Below are positions 1-8,744 of a DNA stretch of 64,000 bases, piece after piece (the first letter of the stretch is position 1; each line of letters begins with the position of its first letter). A model generated the notes under the pieces. That model made no database searches, had not been told where the DNA came from, and saw nothing but the letters and a program-made list of their open reading frames with translations. Source of the stretch: Hyphomicrobiales bacterium (GTDB lineage Bacteria > Pseudomonadota > Alphaproteobacteria > Rhizobiales > Beijerinckiaceae); contig UBZM01000035.1 of NCBI GenBank assembly GCA_900470095.1, forward strand, positions 1-64,000, written 5' to 3'. Made by a program: the position numbers and the translations under genes.

Positions 1-67
1 GCTGTGAGCCGCACGGATGCTGTCGCCCATGCCGCAAGGATTGGTGTCCTCCACCTTTGACGCCCGC

Positions 68-891
68 GGTTCTGTTGCAAACTCTTCAGTTGCGGAGGTT
101 AGGGCATCACCTTCCAGCCACTGGCGGGAGGATTTCAGATGTTCAAGGGCCGTCACTTTGACCGATCGGTGATCCTGCTGTGTGTTCGCTGGTATCTGGC
201 CTACGGCCTGAGCCTGCGCGACCTGAAGGAGATGATGGCCGAACGCGGCATCAGCATCGACCATTCCACGATCCACCGCTGGGTCGTTTACTTCTCGCCA
301 TTGCTGCTTGAGCGCTTCAACCGGCGCAAGCGCGCCGTGACCGGCAAGTGGCATGCGGACCAGACGTACATCAAGGTCCGCGGACGGTGGATGTATCTCT
401 ATCGCGCCATCTACAGCGTTGGCGACCCGGTCGAGTTCTGGTTCAGCGAACATCGGGATCTGTCGGCGGCCAAGCGGTTCTTCCGCAAAGCGCTTGAACG
501 CCATGGCCGGCCCGAGCGCATCGTCATTGACGGCAGCCAGACCAACCGGGAAGCCATCGTCTCTTGTGATGCGACAAGCCGTCTTCACGATCGGTCACGC
601 CGCAAGCTGAAGCCGATCCGCATCCGGCAAAGCCAATACCTGAACAATCGGATTGAGCAGGATCATCGGCGGATCAAACGGCGAGTACGATCGATGCTTG
701 GCTTCACATCATTCAAAAGCGCCGCGGCAACCCTGGCCGGTATCGAGATGGTTCACATGATGCGCAAACGACAGGCCAGATTCGCCTACAATCCGCATCC
801 GTCCATCGCAGCGCAGTTGAAACTATCGCAGCGGCGTGAAAGGGCACGAACCTTGAAGCTCTATGGTGCCGAGGGAATTTACAACAGAACC
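68..891 (+). mobile_element. IS6-family insertion sequence
   Basis: The element is bounded by 14-bp terminal inverted repeats, GGTTCTGTTGCAAA at 68-81 and the complement of GGTTCTGTTGTAAA at 878-891, which agree at 13 of 14 positions. This end sequence and the roughly 820-bp length are typical of the IS6 family, which moves by replicative transposition and forms cointegrates. The 8 bp on the left (ACGCCCGC) and on the right (CCCGAACA) do not match. So there is no target-site duplication, as expected after cointegrate resolution or an adjacent deletion. The right flank is a truncated IS1182-type transposase. Confidence 0.85.
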
Positions 892-933
892 CCCGAACAC
901 GCCTGCTCGCAAGATGCCGCGCTCGATCCATGA
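139..933 (+). CDS. IS6-family DDE transposase
   Basis: This transposase carries out replicative strand transfer of the IS6-family element that encloses it. It has an N-terminal helix-turn-helix (about residues 20-50) and a DDE catalytic core with Asp74 (HADQTYIKV), Asp131 (VIDGSQTN) and Glu173 (NNRIEQDHRRIK). The last dozen or so residues are unusual: the reading frame runs through the right inverted repeat and stops about 40 bp outside the element, so the C-terminus is formed by flanking DNA. The catalytic part is complete, so the protein may still be active. Family assignment is firm. Confidence 0.88.
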   Translation: MFKGRHFDRSVILLCVRWYLAYGLSLRDLKEMMAERGISIDHSTIHRWVVYFSPLLLERFNRRKRAVTGKWHADQTYIKVRGRWMYLYRAIYSVGDPVEFWFSEHRDLSAAKRFFRKALERHGRPERIVIDGSQTNREAIVSCDATSRLHDRSRRKLKPIRIRQSQYLNNRIEQDHRRIKRRVRSMLGFTSFKSAAATLAGIEMVHMMRKRQARFAYNPHPSIAAQLKLSQRRERARTLKLYGAEGIYNRTPEHACSQDAALDP

Positions 934-1171
934 AGGCGCCCGCGTCATGGCCCGCGATATCGCAAAGACCGACGCCTATGTCGTCTCACCACGTGAGCGC
1001 AAGAAGGTCCAGATGCTCTTCGCCCATCTCAAACGCATTCTGAAGCTCGATCGCCTTCGGCTGCGAGGACCATGCGGCGCCCTCGACGAATTCCTCCACG
1101 CGGCCACCGCCCAGAACCTCGGGAAAATGGCAAAGCTCATGCCGTTCGGACCGCGCGCTCTGGTCGCCTGA
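892..1171 (+). pseudogene. C-terminal fragment of an IS1182-type transposase
   Basis: The reading frame downstream of the IS6 element encodes the typical C-terminal end of IS1182-type transposases: PRSIHEGARVMARDIAKT, then ERKKVQMLFAHLKRILKLD and ATAQNLGKMAKLMP. The N-terminal part is missing. The 67 bp on the other side of the IS6 element can be read as a cysteine-rich stretch (C-x2-C spacing, ending LTPA) resembling the zinc-binding part of the same family. It overlaps the right flank by a few codons (NTPA), so the two sides are not a simple interrupted gene. The segment is an inactive remnant. Confidence 0.7.
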
Positions 1172-1336
1172 GGAGGAGCGCCCCAGTTCAGCGCCTCTCA
1201 GTACCGACTCCAGCCGTGCTGAAATGCTGACTTCTTCAGCGCAATCGGCCCTTTGCAGACTCTGGTGACGTCTGCTCCCAGGCGCTCTGATGTGTGCGCC
1301 GGCCAGTGAGCAGCGGCTTTGCCTGGTTCGGCAGCC

Positions 1337-2422
1337 TTATCTACTCCCGCGGAAGAAGCTAAGCACCTGAGTTGCAGTCCTGCTGCTGGCGCGTTCGAAG
1401 CTCTTGCGAGCTGCTTCGAACTCCCGGTCGGACCTCGGTTGGCCGGGGCGAAGTTCGATGAGAGCGCGGGTGGTTTCCCAAGACCATCCCATCGCCCGGG
1501 CTACCAGGAAGATGCTATCTCGGTTCTCGCCGCGGATGATCTGATCGGCAGTCGAGACCTCCAAATTGGCAAGCGTTGCGAACGCCCTCAGGACCTTCCC
1601 CGGGGCCTTTGCATGAGCGAAGTCGGTGATGCTCGACTCCGTGAGTTCGCCCTTCGCGGCGAGTTCCTGAATCTCGATGAGTTCACCATCGACGCTGGTG
1701 ATACCGAGCGCAAACTGGGTAGTGGCGGCGACACTCTTGGCGCCGACATTGACCGCGGTTTCGATCGCGCCGGCAAGCGATGGTTCAAGATCCTCTCTGA
1801 GACGATTGCGAGCGGACATCTTGGCGAGGTGGATGATCTGGCTGGCGAGTGCCTGCGGCAAGTCATGCCTCTCGGAAAGGGCGGACCGCAAGCGATGATC
1901 GGTTGCGGCTCGCATGACGAGGACGCCCATCGCTTGCTGTGAAAACTTGGCGGTCGTGTTCGCCGCAAGCGCGCGGGTTGCGACTTTTCCGCCTCGGAGA
2001 ACGAAGAAGTCGCAAACGGGCTCACTGAGATCATCTCGCTGAGTCATGGCGAGGATGTGCTGTTCACCCTTCAGAGTGCCGATATCGATGAGATCCCTGT
2101 TCGAAAGCCGTTTCGAAACCTCTAGGACAGGCTTTGCCACCTCGATCTCGTCCATCGCCAGCCGACGGATTACGCCGGTGGGCGCGTTGGGAATGGGCGC
2201 GAGCTTCTTGGAGAGCTCGATACGGGCTTCGCGCTCGATATCTTCCGACACCCGGTCGATGATGGCGTCGAAGACGTCGATTTGAACTTCTTGCAGGCTC
2301 GGCGCCGCGTTGATGAAGAGGTCCGTGACCCGCTGTAGAATTTGTGCGCGGTCCGCCTCGGACCCCTTGATCAGGGTCTCCTCCAGTTCGCGCATCAGCG
2401 CGTCAACCGACTTCATTTCCAT
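1337..2422 (-). CDS. DUF2336 domain protein
   Basis: A 361-residue soluble protein that I assign to DUF2336, an alphaproteobacterial family of unknown biochemical role. It is rich in short amphipathic helices, with repeated acidic/arginine patterns such as LPQALASQIIHLAKMSARNR in the middle, which suggests a HEAT-like helical scaffold. There is no signal peptide or membrane segment. It stands alone on the minus strand between the insertion sequence remnants and the flagellar locus. Nothing in the sequence links it directly to motility. Function unknown. Confidence 0.75.
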   Translation of the reverse strand: MEMKSVDALMRELEETLIKGSEADRAQILQRVTDLFINAAPSLQEVQIDVFDAIIDRVSEDIEREARIELSKKLAPIPNAPTGVIRRLAMDEIEVAKPVLEVSKRLSNRDLIDIGTLKGEQHILAMTQRDDLSEPVCDFFVLRGGKVATRALAANTTAKFSQQAMGVLVMRAATDHRLRSALSERHDLPQALASQIIHLAKMSARNRLREDLEPSLAGAIETAVNVGAKSVAATTQFALGITSVDGELIEIQELAAKGELTESSITDFAHAKAPGKVLRAFATLANLEVSTADQIIRGENRDSIFLVARAMGWSWETTRALIELRPGQPRSDREFEAARKSFERASSRTATQVLSFFRGSR

Positions 2423-2546
2423 TCACCCCAGCCCCGTCGGCCGAACTCATCTCACCCCCGGACTAGGAAATGATTAGCGGGGCTGGCAAGTCGGCAGACA
2501 TGGTTAGCTTTGGGTGGCAACGTTAGGCCGCCGCCCTTTGGCGCCG

Positions 2547-2909
2547 CTACCTGGCCTCGATAGGGGCCTTGGCAAAGGCCGCAGGCACCCGACGGCTCTG
2601 GAATTCGCCGTCGCCGTCTACGCCGCGGTGAAGATAGACCATATCGTCGCCCCGATAATTCTCGGGCATGGATTTTGCCCATTCGACCTCGCGCTTCTCG
2701 CGCCGGGAAAGCTGAGAGCCATGGAGGCTCTCGTATCCGAGGTAGGTCAGGCGGCAATGCCGATTGCCTTCGCGCTTCCGGTGGCCCTTTTCGATCGCAG
2801 CACTGATGGTGCCAAATCGGCCTTGTCCCGATTTCGGTTTGGAAATTACAGGTGCAGCCGGAATTCTTTTTAATCCCGATTTTTCCGCCCGTGGAAATGA
2901 AAATATCAA
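2547..2909 (-). CDS. Hypothetical protein, doubtful
   Basis: A 120-residue minus-strand reading frame with a basic N-terminal half and a charged middle (SRREKREVEWAKSMPENYRG). I recognise no family. No clear ribosome binding site precedes the ATG, and a plus-strand frame of similar length overlaps it, so it may not be a gene. It lies between the DUF2336 gene and ftcR. If neither frame is coding, 2430-3158 is an intergenic region upstream of ftcR. Confidence 0.25.
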   Translation of the reverse strand: MIFSFPRAEKSGLKRIPAAPVISKPKSGQGRFGTISAAIEKGHRKREGNRHCRLTYLGYESLHGSQLSRREKREVEWAKSMPENYRGDDMVYLHRGVDGDGEFQSRRVPAAFAKAPIEAR

Positions 2910-3158
2910 TCGGAGCGGTCATTTCGCCCAAAAAAAAATGCCAGGACGTTTAGAACGCCTATTTTAACGGGTGCGCCCCACATCCGATAGGGGCAACAAC
3001 TCCGCAAAATTACTTGCAAATTCAAACTATTGGCCGCCATCGTTATCCACGATTATCTGGGAATCTTGTTGCTAGACATGTTTAAGGCCGATATACCCCA
3101 ATCGAATACCGGGGGCTGTGAGGCGGCGCCCTGTCCCAAAAATACGGCGGTGCAACAC

Positions 3159-3842
3159 ATGTATATTGTCGTTGATGAGCGCCATTCGGTGCGCGTGAAT
3201 TATATCGCGAATTTCGAGAAGGAGGGCGTGTCGTCCCTCGGCCTATTTTCCCAGGATTTTCATGAATGGCTGCGTTCGGCGTCGGGGGATGACATCGAGG
3301 CCATTCAAGGCTTCGTTCTCGGCGAATTCCAGGATCGCAACTTCATTGCTCGAGCCATTCGCCGATACTCGGTCGCCCCGATCTTTGCCGTTACGGAGGG
3401 GCAATCTCTCGAGGAGAAATTGGAGCTATTGACGTCAAATTTCGACGACGTCCTCGGCAAAACCGCTCACGTGAAGGAGATCTTGGCGCGATCGCAGGCG
3501 GTTTGGCGTCGCGTGAATTCACCTCGCGATCAGACGGACGTTACCAGCGACGAACGGTTGAAAGTTTTCTTCGACGGTCGGGATATCGAAGTGGATGGGG
3601 AGGCTGTCACGCTGCCGCGTCGGGAACGTCAGATTCTCGAGCATCTCATTAGGAATAGGGGGCGGCGCCTTACGAAACAGCAGATTTTCAATGCTGTTTA
3701 TGGCGTTTTCGCCCAGAGTGTCGACGATAGCGTAATCGAGGGGCACGTCAGCAAATTGCGCAAGAAGCTTCGCGGTCTCCTGGGCAGCGACCCAATCGAG
3801 GCCAAGCGCTTCATGGGTTACCAATATGTCGGACTGGCCTGA
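3159..3842 (+). CDS. ftcR: FtcR/Rem-like flagellar transcriptional activator
   Basis: An OmpR-type regulator that in rhizobia and Brucella activates the flagellar hook and basal-body genes. The N-terminal half is receiver-like, starting MYIVVDERHSVR with the acidic pair at residues 6-7. Where the phospho-acceptor Asp normally sits at the end of strand 3, the sequence reads AIQGFVLGEF with no Asp, so it probably works without phosphorylation. The C-terminal third is a winged helix (LPRRERQILEHLIRNRGRRL, then VIEGHVSKLRKKLRGLLG). The frame is open upstream, but the ATG at 3159 gives 227 residues, close to the family length. It lies just upstream of flgB in the same direction and is the only regulator of this type in the locus. 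Confidence 0.88.
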   Translation: MYIVVDERHSVRVNYIANFEKEGVSSLGLFSQDFHEWLRSASGDDIEAIQGFVLGEFQDRNFIARAIRRYSVAPIFAVTEGQSLEEKLELLTSNFDDVLGKTAHVKEILARSQAVWRRVNSPRDQTDVTSDERLKVFFDGRDIEVDGEAVTLPRRERQILEHLIRNRGRRLTKQQIFNAVYGVFAQSVDDSVIEGHVSKLRKKLRGLLGSDPIEAKRFMGYQYVGLA

Positions 3843-3907
3843 CATCTTCCTCGAATATCCCGCTATTTAAGTAATTTCATTTTTTGGAGGACGGGCCTCA
3901 GCAGCAC

Positions 3908-3922
3908 AGCCCCACGCAAGGT
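3908..3922 (+). promoter_or_regulatory. Flagellar box upstream of flgB
   Basis: AGCCCCACGCAAGGT, one of seven 15-bp elements of the form AGC-N6-GCAAG placed before flagellar operons in this window. It ends 41 bp before the flgB start. The 27 bp beginning at 3909 match the region before flgF (23172-23198) at 24 positions, in otherwise unrelated surroundings. Inference: an operator for FtcR or part of a shared promoter. Confidence 0.55.
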
Positions 3923-3963
3923 TGAGCGACTAGTAAAGGGGTGAGACACCCTTGGAGGCCATT

Positions 3964-4353
3964 TTGACGTCCCCCGTCCATTTATTTGATCTCGCATCGC
4001 GACAGAGCCAATGGCTCTCTACGCGGCAGGCTACGGTTGCTGCCAACATTGCGAATGCAAATACCCCCGGCTTCAAGGCTCGGGATGTCGAACCCTTCTC
4101 TGCTTCATTGGACAAGACCAAGCTGCAGATGACAGCGACGAGCGCCCAGCACATCGGCTTTGATGGGCGAACCGTCAGCGCTTCGAAGGTCAAGAAATCC
4201 GACTCGTGGGAGACGTACGTTTCGGGCAATTCGGTGACCATCGAGCAAGAGCTCATGAAGTCAGGAGAGGTGTCGAGGCAGCACCAGCTCAACACCAGCA
4301 TCGTGAAATCATTCCACCGAATGATCATGTCAGCGGTAGGAGGCGGCTCGTGA
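3964..4353 (+). CDS. flgB: Flagellar proximal rod protein FlgB
   Basis: FlgB forms the proximal rod next to the MS ring and export gate. The N-terminus ([22 protein letters not shown]) is followed by the rod/hook signature [15 protein letters not shown], and the C-terminus ends in the helical FlgB/C-type segment. I chose the TTG at 3964 because GGAGG (3954-3958) lies 5 bp before it; an in-frame TTG at 3952 would add four residues. The gene opens the long rod/ring operon and its stop overlaps the GTG start of flgC, which points to translational coupling. Confidence 0.93.
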   Translation: MTSPVHLFDLASRQSQWLSTRQATVAANIANANTPGFKARDVEPFSASLDKTKLQMTATSAQHIGFDGRTVSASKVKKSDSWETYVSGNSVTIEQELMKSGEVSRQHQLNTSIVKSFHRMIMSAVGGGS

Positions 4354-4766
4354 TTGATCCCCTGATCGCTTCCTCGAAGCTTTCGGCCTCGGGGTTGCAG
4401 GCTCAGTCAGTGCGCATGCGCGTGGTGTCTGAGAACATTGCCAACGCCAATTCCACCGGCCGCACTGAGGGTTCCGACCCCTATAGCCGAAAGACAGTGA
4501 CTTTCCGGGCTGAGTTGGACCGCGCCTTGGGCGCCGCCCCGGTCGCTGTGAAATCGATTGGCGCCGACCAGTCGGAATTCCCTGTGCAACATGATCCGGG
4601 AAACCCGGCGGCTGACGCGAACGGCATGGTCAAAATGCCGAACGTAAATGTCCTCACTGAAATGACGGACATGCGCGAGGCCAACCGGTCGTACGAAGCG
4701 AACCTGCAGATGATCAAGCAGGTTCGGTCGATGATCACTTCGACACTCGATCTTCTGAGGACTTGA
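4350..4766 (+). CDS. flgC: Flagellar proximal rod protein FlgC
   Basis: A 138-residue rod subunit that stacks on FlgB. The rod signature appears as [15 protein letters not shown], and the conserved C-terminal block ([20 protein letters not shown]) matches the FlgC/FlgG superfamily. The GTG start at 4350 overlaps the flgB stop by 4 bp. The same frame is open further upstream inside flgB, but the family length and the coupling support this start. Confidence 0.94.
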   Translation: MIDPLIASSKLSASGLQAQSVRMRVVSENIANANSTGRTEGSDPYSRKTVTFRAELDRALGAAPVAVKSIGADQSEFPVQHDPGNPAADANGMVKMPNVNVLTEMTDMREANRSYEANLQMIKQVRSMITSTLDLLRT

Positions 4767-4768
4767 TC

Positions 4769-5104
4769 ATGGTATCGGCACTATCGTCCATCTCCTCCAT
4801 GATCGATCGCGCGGGTGGGATTTCGTCCTCGCAGGCGGTTTCAAACACTGTCGCTCCGACCGCCGGCGGCGTCGCTGGCGCCGGGCAGACGAGCTTCAGC
4901 GATCTCATGGCGCAGGTTGCGACCACCAGCATCGATACGCTGAAGGCCGGCGAAGCCGCATCGATTTCCGGCATTCAGGGCAAGGCCTCGGTTCAGCAGG
5001 TCGTTGAGGCCGTGATGTCGGCGGAACAGACGCTGAAAACGGCGATTGCCATCCGCGACAAGGTCGTGGGCGCGTACCAAGAAATCACACGCATGACCAT
5101 TTGA
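4769..5104 (+). CDS. fliE: Hook-basal body junction protein FliE
   Basis: FliE joins the MS ring/export gate to the rod. The 111 residues include the family core FSDLMAQVATTSIDTLKAGE and the C-terminal block VVEAVMSAEQTLKTAIAIRD. CTGAGGA before the start acts as ribosome binding site for the ATG at 4769. A TTG at 4763 overlapping the flgC stop is an alternative. Position between flgC and flgG follows the rhizobial order. Confidence 0.93.
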   Translation: MVSALSSISSMIDRAGGISSSQAVSNTVAPTAGGVAGAGQTSFSDLMAQVATTSIDTLKAGEAASISGIQGKASVQQVVEAVMSAEQTLKTAIAIRDKVVGAYQEITRMTI

Positions 5105-5120
5105 TCGGGCTTGAACGAAC

Positions 5121-5909
5121 ATGAAAGCACTCGCCATTGCCGCCACCGGCATGAATGCGCAGCAGATCAACCTCGAAGTGATCGCGAACAATATCGCCAA
5201 TGTGAACACGACGGGCTTCAAGGGCTCCCGCGCGGAATTCACAGACCTCATTTATCAGGCGGAGCGCGCACAAGGCGTACCCGCACAGGCTGGGCAGGGG
5301 CCAGTTCCTGAGGGAGCGATGATCGGACTTGGCGTGCGCACAGCCGCTATCCGCAACTTGCACCGCCAGGGGCCACTGACGAACACCTCGAACCAGTTCG
5401 ATGTCGCTTTGAACGGGCGCGGCTGGTTCCAGGTGAACGCGCCGAACGGCGATACGATCTACACTCGGGCTGGCTCGTTCAATAAGAACGGCGACGGCCA
5501 GCTGGTGACGATGGATGGCTATCAGGTTCAGCCGGCGATCCTTGTGCCGGCCAATACCGTCAGCGTCACGATCAACGAAAGCGGCCAGGTCTTCGCCAAG
5601 ATTGATGGCCAGCAGGCGCCTCAGGAGATTGGCCAGCTGTCACTCGCGAACTTCGCCAACGATGCCGGCCTCGAGCCGATCGGGAACAATTTCTATCGAG
5701 AGACGGTCGCATCTGGCGCCCCTGTTGTCGGTGTGGCCGGCGATGTCGGGTTCGGGAAGATCCAGCAGGGATATCTGGAGTCCTCCAACGTCGATGCGAT
5801 CAAGGAGATCACCACCCTCATTTCAGCTCAGCGCGCCTTCGAGATGAACTCGAAGGTGATCCAGGCTGCTGACGAGATGGCGGGCACCGTGTCCAAGGGC
5901 ATCCGGTAG
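5121..5909 (+). CDS. flgG: Flagellar distal rod protein FlgG
   Basis: FlgG builds the distal rod that passes through the P and L rings. The 262-residue length is normal. The N-terminal motif is [19 protein letters not shown], the central block contains GRGWFQV and [16 protein letters not shown], and the C-terminus has [18 protein letters not shown] followed by [17 protein letters not shown]. It lies 16 bp downstream of fliE in the same operon. Confidence 0.96.
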   Translation: MKALAIAATGMNAQQINLEVIANNIANVNTTGFKGSRAEFTDLIYQAERAQGVPAQAGQGPVPEGAMIGLGVRTAAIRNLHRQGPLTNTSNQFDVALNGRGWFQVNAPNGDTIYTRAGSFNKNGDGQLVTMDGYQVQPAILVPANTVSVTINESGQVFAKIDGQQAPQEIGQLSLANFANDAGLEPIGNNFYRETVASGAPVVGVAGDVGFGKIQQGYLESSNVDAIKEITTLISAQRAFEMNSKVIQAADEMAGTVSKGIR

Positions 5910-5930
5910 GCACCGCCCGGGGAGATCGTC

Positions 5931-6392
5931 ATGAGAGCTCTTACCCGCCTCGGATTCATCGCCGCAGCGCTGCTCGCCGGGGCTTATCAAGCCACGGCCC
6001 AGGATCAAATGCTGCCCGTTCCGACAGCGACCATCTACCCCGGCGACGTAATCGATGCGTCGATGCTGAAGGATCGGGCTTATCCCCCAAACTTCCGCTT
6101 TCGTGTCTCAATGATCGAAAATCCCCGGTCGCTCATTGGCAAGACCGTGCGTCGGACCCTCGTGCCGGGAGAAGCCATTCCTGTCAACGCCGTCGAAGAT
6201 CACCGCTTGGTCTCTCGGGGAGTGCCGACCACAATCATTTTCGAGGAGGGCGGCCTGTCGATCATTGGCGTCGGAACACCTCTCCAGAATGGCGTCGCTG
6301 GACAGATCGTTCAGGTAAAAAACATGGATAGCGGCCGCACGATAATCGGCCGCGTCGACGCCGAGGGGCGGATCCGGATCGGTGTCAATTAA
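5931..6392 (+). CDS. flgA: P-ring assembly chaperone FlgA
   Basis: A periplasmic chaperone needed for polymerisation of FlgI into the P ring. It has a Sec signal peptide (LTRLGFIAAALLAGAYQATA, residues 4-23) and the SAF-type C-terminal domain (IIGVGTPLQNGVAGQIVQVK). At 153 residues it is the short rhizobial form. GGGGAGA lies upstream of the ATG. Its stop is immediately followed by the flgI start, which fits its partnership with FlgI. Confidence 0.92.
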   Translation: MRALTRLGFIAAALLAGAYQATAQDQMLPVPTATIYPGDVIDASMLKDRAYPPNFRFRVSMIENPRSLIGKTVRRTLVPGEAIPVNAVEDHRLVSRGVPTTIIFEEGGLSIIGVGTPLQNGVAGQIVQVKNMDSGRTIIGRVDAEGRIRIGVN

Positions 6393-7496
6393 ATGCGTAA
6401 ATTAATTTCTTTTATTATTGCTGTTGCGCTCGCATTTTCCGGACAAGCATTTGCCTCCACCCGAATTAAGGACGTCGCTTCGGTCCAGGGTGTTCGAGAC
6501 AACCAACTGATCGGATACGGCCTGGTTACGGGCCTTCAGGGCACTGGCGATACGCTCCGAAACTCACAGTTCACCGAGCAATCGATCCAATCGATGCTCG
6601 ACCGGATGGGTGTGAACGTGCGCGAGATGAACCTTCGGACGCGAAACGTTGCAGCGGTAATCGTGACCGCTGACCTTCCGCCCTTCGTTGGCACCGGCTC
6701 GCGGATCGACGTCTCCGTGACGTCCATGGGCGATGCGACTTCGCTGAAAGGCGGCACGCTCATGCTCACCGCGCTGCGTGGTGGTGATGGCCAGGTCTAT
6801 GCGGTAGCGCAAGGCGGCATCGCCGTGTCGGGCTTTTCTGCACAGGGACAGGCTGAAACCCTTACCTCGGGTGTGGCAACCGCAGGGCGGATCCCAAACG
6901 GCGCCCTGATCGAGAAAGAGGTTCAGTCTGGAAGCCGAGAAGCGACGGCAATGTCGTTCGAACTCAAGAACCCAGACTACAAAACCGCGACGCTGATTGC
7001 CGATGCGATCAATGCGTATTCGCAGCGGCGTTTCGGGGTGCGTGTGGCCTCGCCGCGGGACTACAGGACCGTCGCTCTGAGGAAGCCGCGGAATGTTGGC
7101 TCCACGCGCTTTATCGCAGAACTCGGCGATCTGCTCGTCAAGCCCGACAACCCAGCGAAGATCGTCGTCGATCAGCGTACGGGAACGGTGGTGATCGGCA
7201 AGAATGTGCAGATCTCCACGGTGGCCGTAACCCACGGCAACTTCACGATCCGGGTCACTGAAACACCGCAGGTATCGCAGCCGGATCCATTCTCCGACGG
7301 CAGAACCGTTGTGGTTCCCAGAACCGAAATCAACGCGGTCGAGGAGCGTGTGCCCCTTGCGATCGTTGGTGGCTCGGACCTCCAGACACTGGTCAAGGGT
7401 TTGAACCAGATGGGCCTCAAGCCATCTGACGTGATCTCCATCCTGCAGGCCGTCAAAACCTCCGGCTCGCTCCAGGCAGAATTGGTGATTCAATGA
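6393..7496 (+). CDS. flgI: Flagellar P-ring protein FlgI
   Basis: FlgI forms the P ring around the rod in the peptidoglycan layer. It has a signal peptide (LISFIIAVALAFSGQAFA) and the conserved start of the mature protein (TRIKDVASVQGVRDNQLIGY). Later blocks such as LTALRGGDGQVYAVAQGGI and the C-terminal LVKGLNQMGLKPSDVISILQ match the family, and 367 residues is the usual length. The gene directly abuts flgA and overlaps motE by 4 bp. Confidence 0.96.
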   Translation: MRKLISFIIAVALAFSGQAFASTRIKDVASVQGVRDNQLIGYGLVTGLQGTGDTLRNSQFTEQSIQSMLDRMGVNVREMNLRTRNVAAVIVTADLPPFVGTGSRIDVSVTSMGDATSLKGGTLMLTALRGGDGQVYAVAQGGIAVSGFSAQGQAETLTSGVATAGRIPNGALIEKEVQSGSREATAMSFELKNPDYKTATLIADAINAYSQRRFGVRVASPRDYRTVALRKPRNVGSTRFIAELGDLLVKPDNPAKIVVDQRTGTVVIGKNVQISTVAVTHGNFTIRVTETPQVSQPDPFSDGRTVVVPRTEINAVEERVPLAIVGGSDLQTLVKGLNQMGLKPSDVISILQAVKTSGSLQAELVIQ

Positions 7497-8029
7497 ACGC
7501 TCGTGGTTCATTCTTGGGTCGGGTGATCTGTGCGGTCGGACTAGTCGGAATGCTCGCTATTCCGGCGGCGGCCCAACCCCAGACGAAAACTCCAAGCTCT
7601 GGAAAATCCGCTCCACAGCCGGTTTCCGAGAACGCGCGCTACTGCGGAAACATCGCAGATGCAGCTGCTGATGCTCGCTTCGTCCTGCAGAAGGAAGCAC
7701 TCGCCAGAATGGAAGGTGAGATCGAGGGCCGCCTCAAGGTCCTCGAGGCTAAGCGCGCGGAGTACGAAGTCTGGCTCAGGCGTCGCCAGGATGTGCTTGA
7801 AAAGGCCGACGATACCGTCGTGAAGATCTATTCCGGAATGCGTCCCGACGCAGCCGCAGTTCAGATTGCCGCGATGGAGAACGAAGTTGCCGCCGGCATC
7901 TTGGCGAAGCTGAAGGCTCGTACGTCAAGCGCGATCCTGAACGAGATGGAGCCAGCACGCGCCGCTCAACTCGCAAATGCAATTACGGATGCGCCTAACC
8001 GTCGGGCCAAGCCGCAGGAGAAACTCTGA
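7493..8029 (+). CDS. motE: MotE-like periplasmic chaperone
   Basis: In rhizobia MotE is a periplasmic chaperone that stabilises MotC, the partner of MotB. The protein has a signal peptide (residues 10-27, AVGLVGMLAIPAAA), a helical coiled-coil segment (about residues 65-105) and a C-terminal MgtE-N-like repeat region (IYSGMRPDAAAVQIAAME). A Cys in RYCGNIADAAADARF could form the known disulfide-linked dimer. It overlaps both flgI and flgH and has the same position as in Sinorhizobium. motC lies 5.7 kb downstream. Confidence 0.82.
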   Translation: MNARGSFLGRVICAVGLVGMLAIPAAAQPQTKTPSSGKSAPQPVSENARYCGNIADAAADARFVLQKEALARMEGEIEGRLKVLEAKRAEYEVWLRRRQDVLEKADDTVVKIYSGMRPDAAAVQIAAMENEVAAGILAKLKARTSSAILNEMEPARAAQLANAITDAPNRRAKPQEKL

Positions 8030-8727
8030 TGAAGCCCGCAGTCGTTCTCGCAGCGTGTCTGACACTCGGAGCATGCTCAACACGGCCAGCTGACATTGGC
8101 CGCGAACCTGGGATGACGCCGGTCGGTACCGGCCTCTCAGTCCAGCGAACCTCAGTTCCGCACGTCTTCAAGGAGAACGGGCAAAGCTCTGCAGGCTCGA
8201 CCTGGAGCAACGTAAGCGCCGATCTCTTTACGAGCGCTCGCGCGAAGCGTGTCGGTGACATCGTGACGGTGAATATTCAGATCGATGATAAGGCCCAGTT
8301 TGAGAACGCCACGGATCGGTCCCGCAAGTCGAAAATGAATGCTGGCTTGGACTATGCCTTCGCCTTCAAGGGGTGGGATGCCGATGGCCAGGCCGACGCG
8401 AACATTCGATCATCGTCGTCGTCGGATGGACGCGGGACGATCGATCGATCGGAAAAGCTGAGGCTGTCGGTCGCAGCCGTTGTGACCGAGGTCCTGCCGA
8501 ATGGAAATGCAGTGATTAGCGGCTCCCAGGAAGTGAGGGTCAATTTCGAAGTCCGCGTCCTGAACATTGCAGGCATTGTCCGGCCGGGCGAGATCTCGAA
8601 GAAGAACACGATCAGCTATGATCGCATCGCTGAAGCCCGGGTCTCTTATGGCGGCCGTGGCCGGCTCTCGGAAATGCAGCAGCCCGGTTGGGGGCAGCAG
8701 ATCTACGACGCCGTAGCTCCGTTCTGA
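8029..8727 (+). CDS. flgH: Flagellar L-ring lipoprotein FlgH
   Basis: FlgH forms the outer-membrane L ring. A lipobox (LTLGACS) puts the lipidated Cys near residue 17. The core contains SADLFTSARAKRVGDIVTVN and the C-terminal block FEVRVLNIAGIVRPGEISKK with SYDRIAEARVSYGGRG, all typical of FlgH. The length of 232 residues is normal. The ATG overlaps the motE stop (TGATG). Confidence 0.95.
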   Translation: MKPAVVLAACLTLGACSTRPADIGREPGMTPVGTGLSVQRTSVPHVFKENGQSSAGSTWSNVSADLFTSARAKRVGDIVTVNIQIDDKAQFENATDRSRKSKMNAGLDYAFAFKGWDADGQADANIRSSSSSDGRGTIDRSEKLRLSVAAVVTEVLPNGNAVISGSQEVRVNFEVRVLNIAGIVRPGEISKKNTISYDRIAEARVSYGGRGRLSEMQQPGWGQQIYDAVAPF

Positions 8728-8744
8728 ACCGATAGGAGCGGCAC

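Noticed and set aside
6564-7511. Minus-strand frame of about 315 codons opposite flgI
   Set aside because: It is a shadow of flgI, with composition rich in Arg and His and no recognisable domain.
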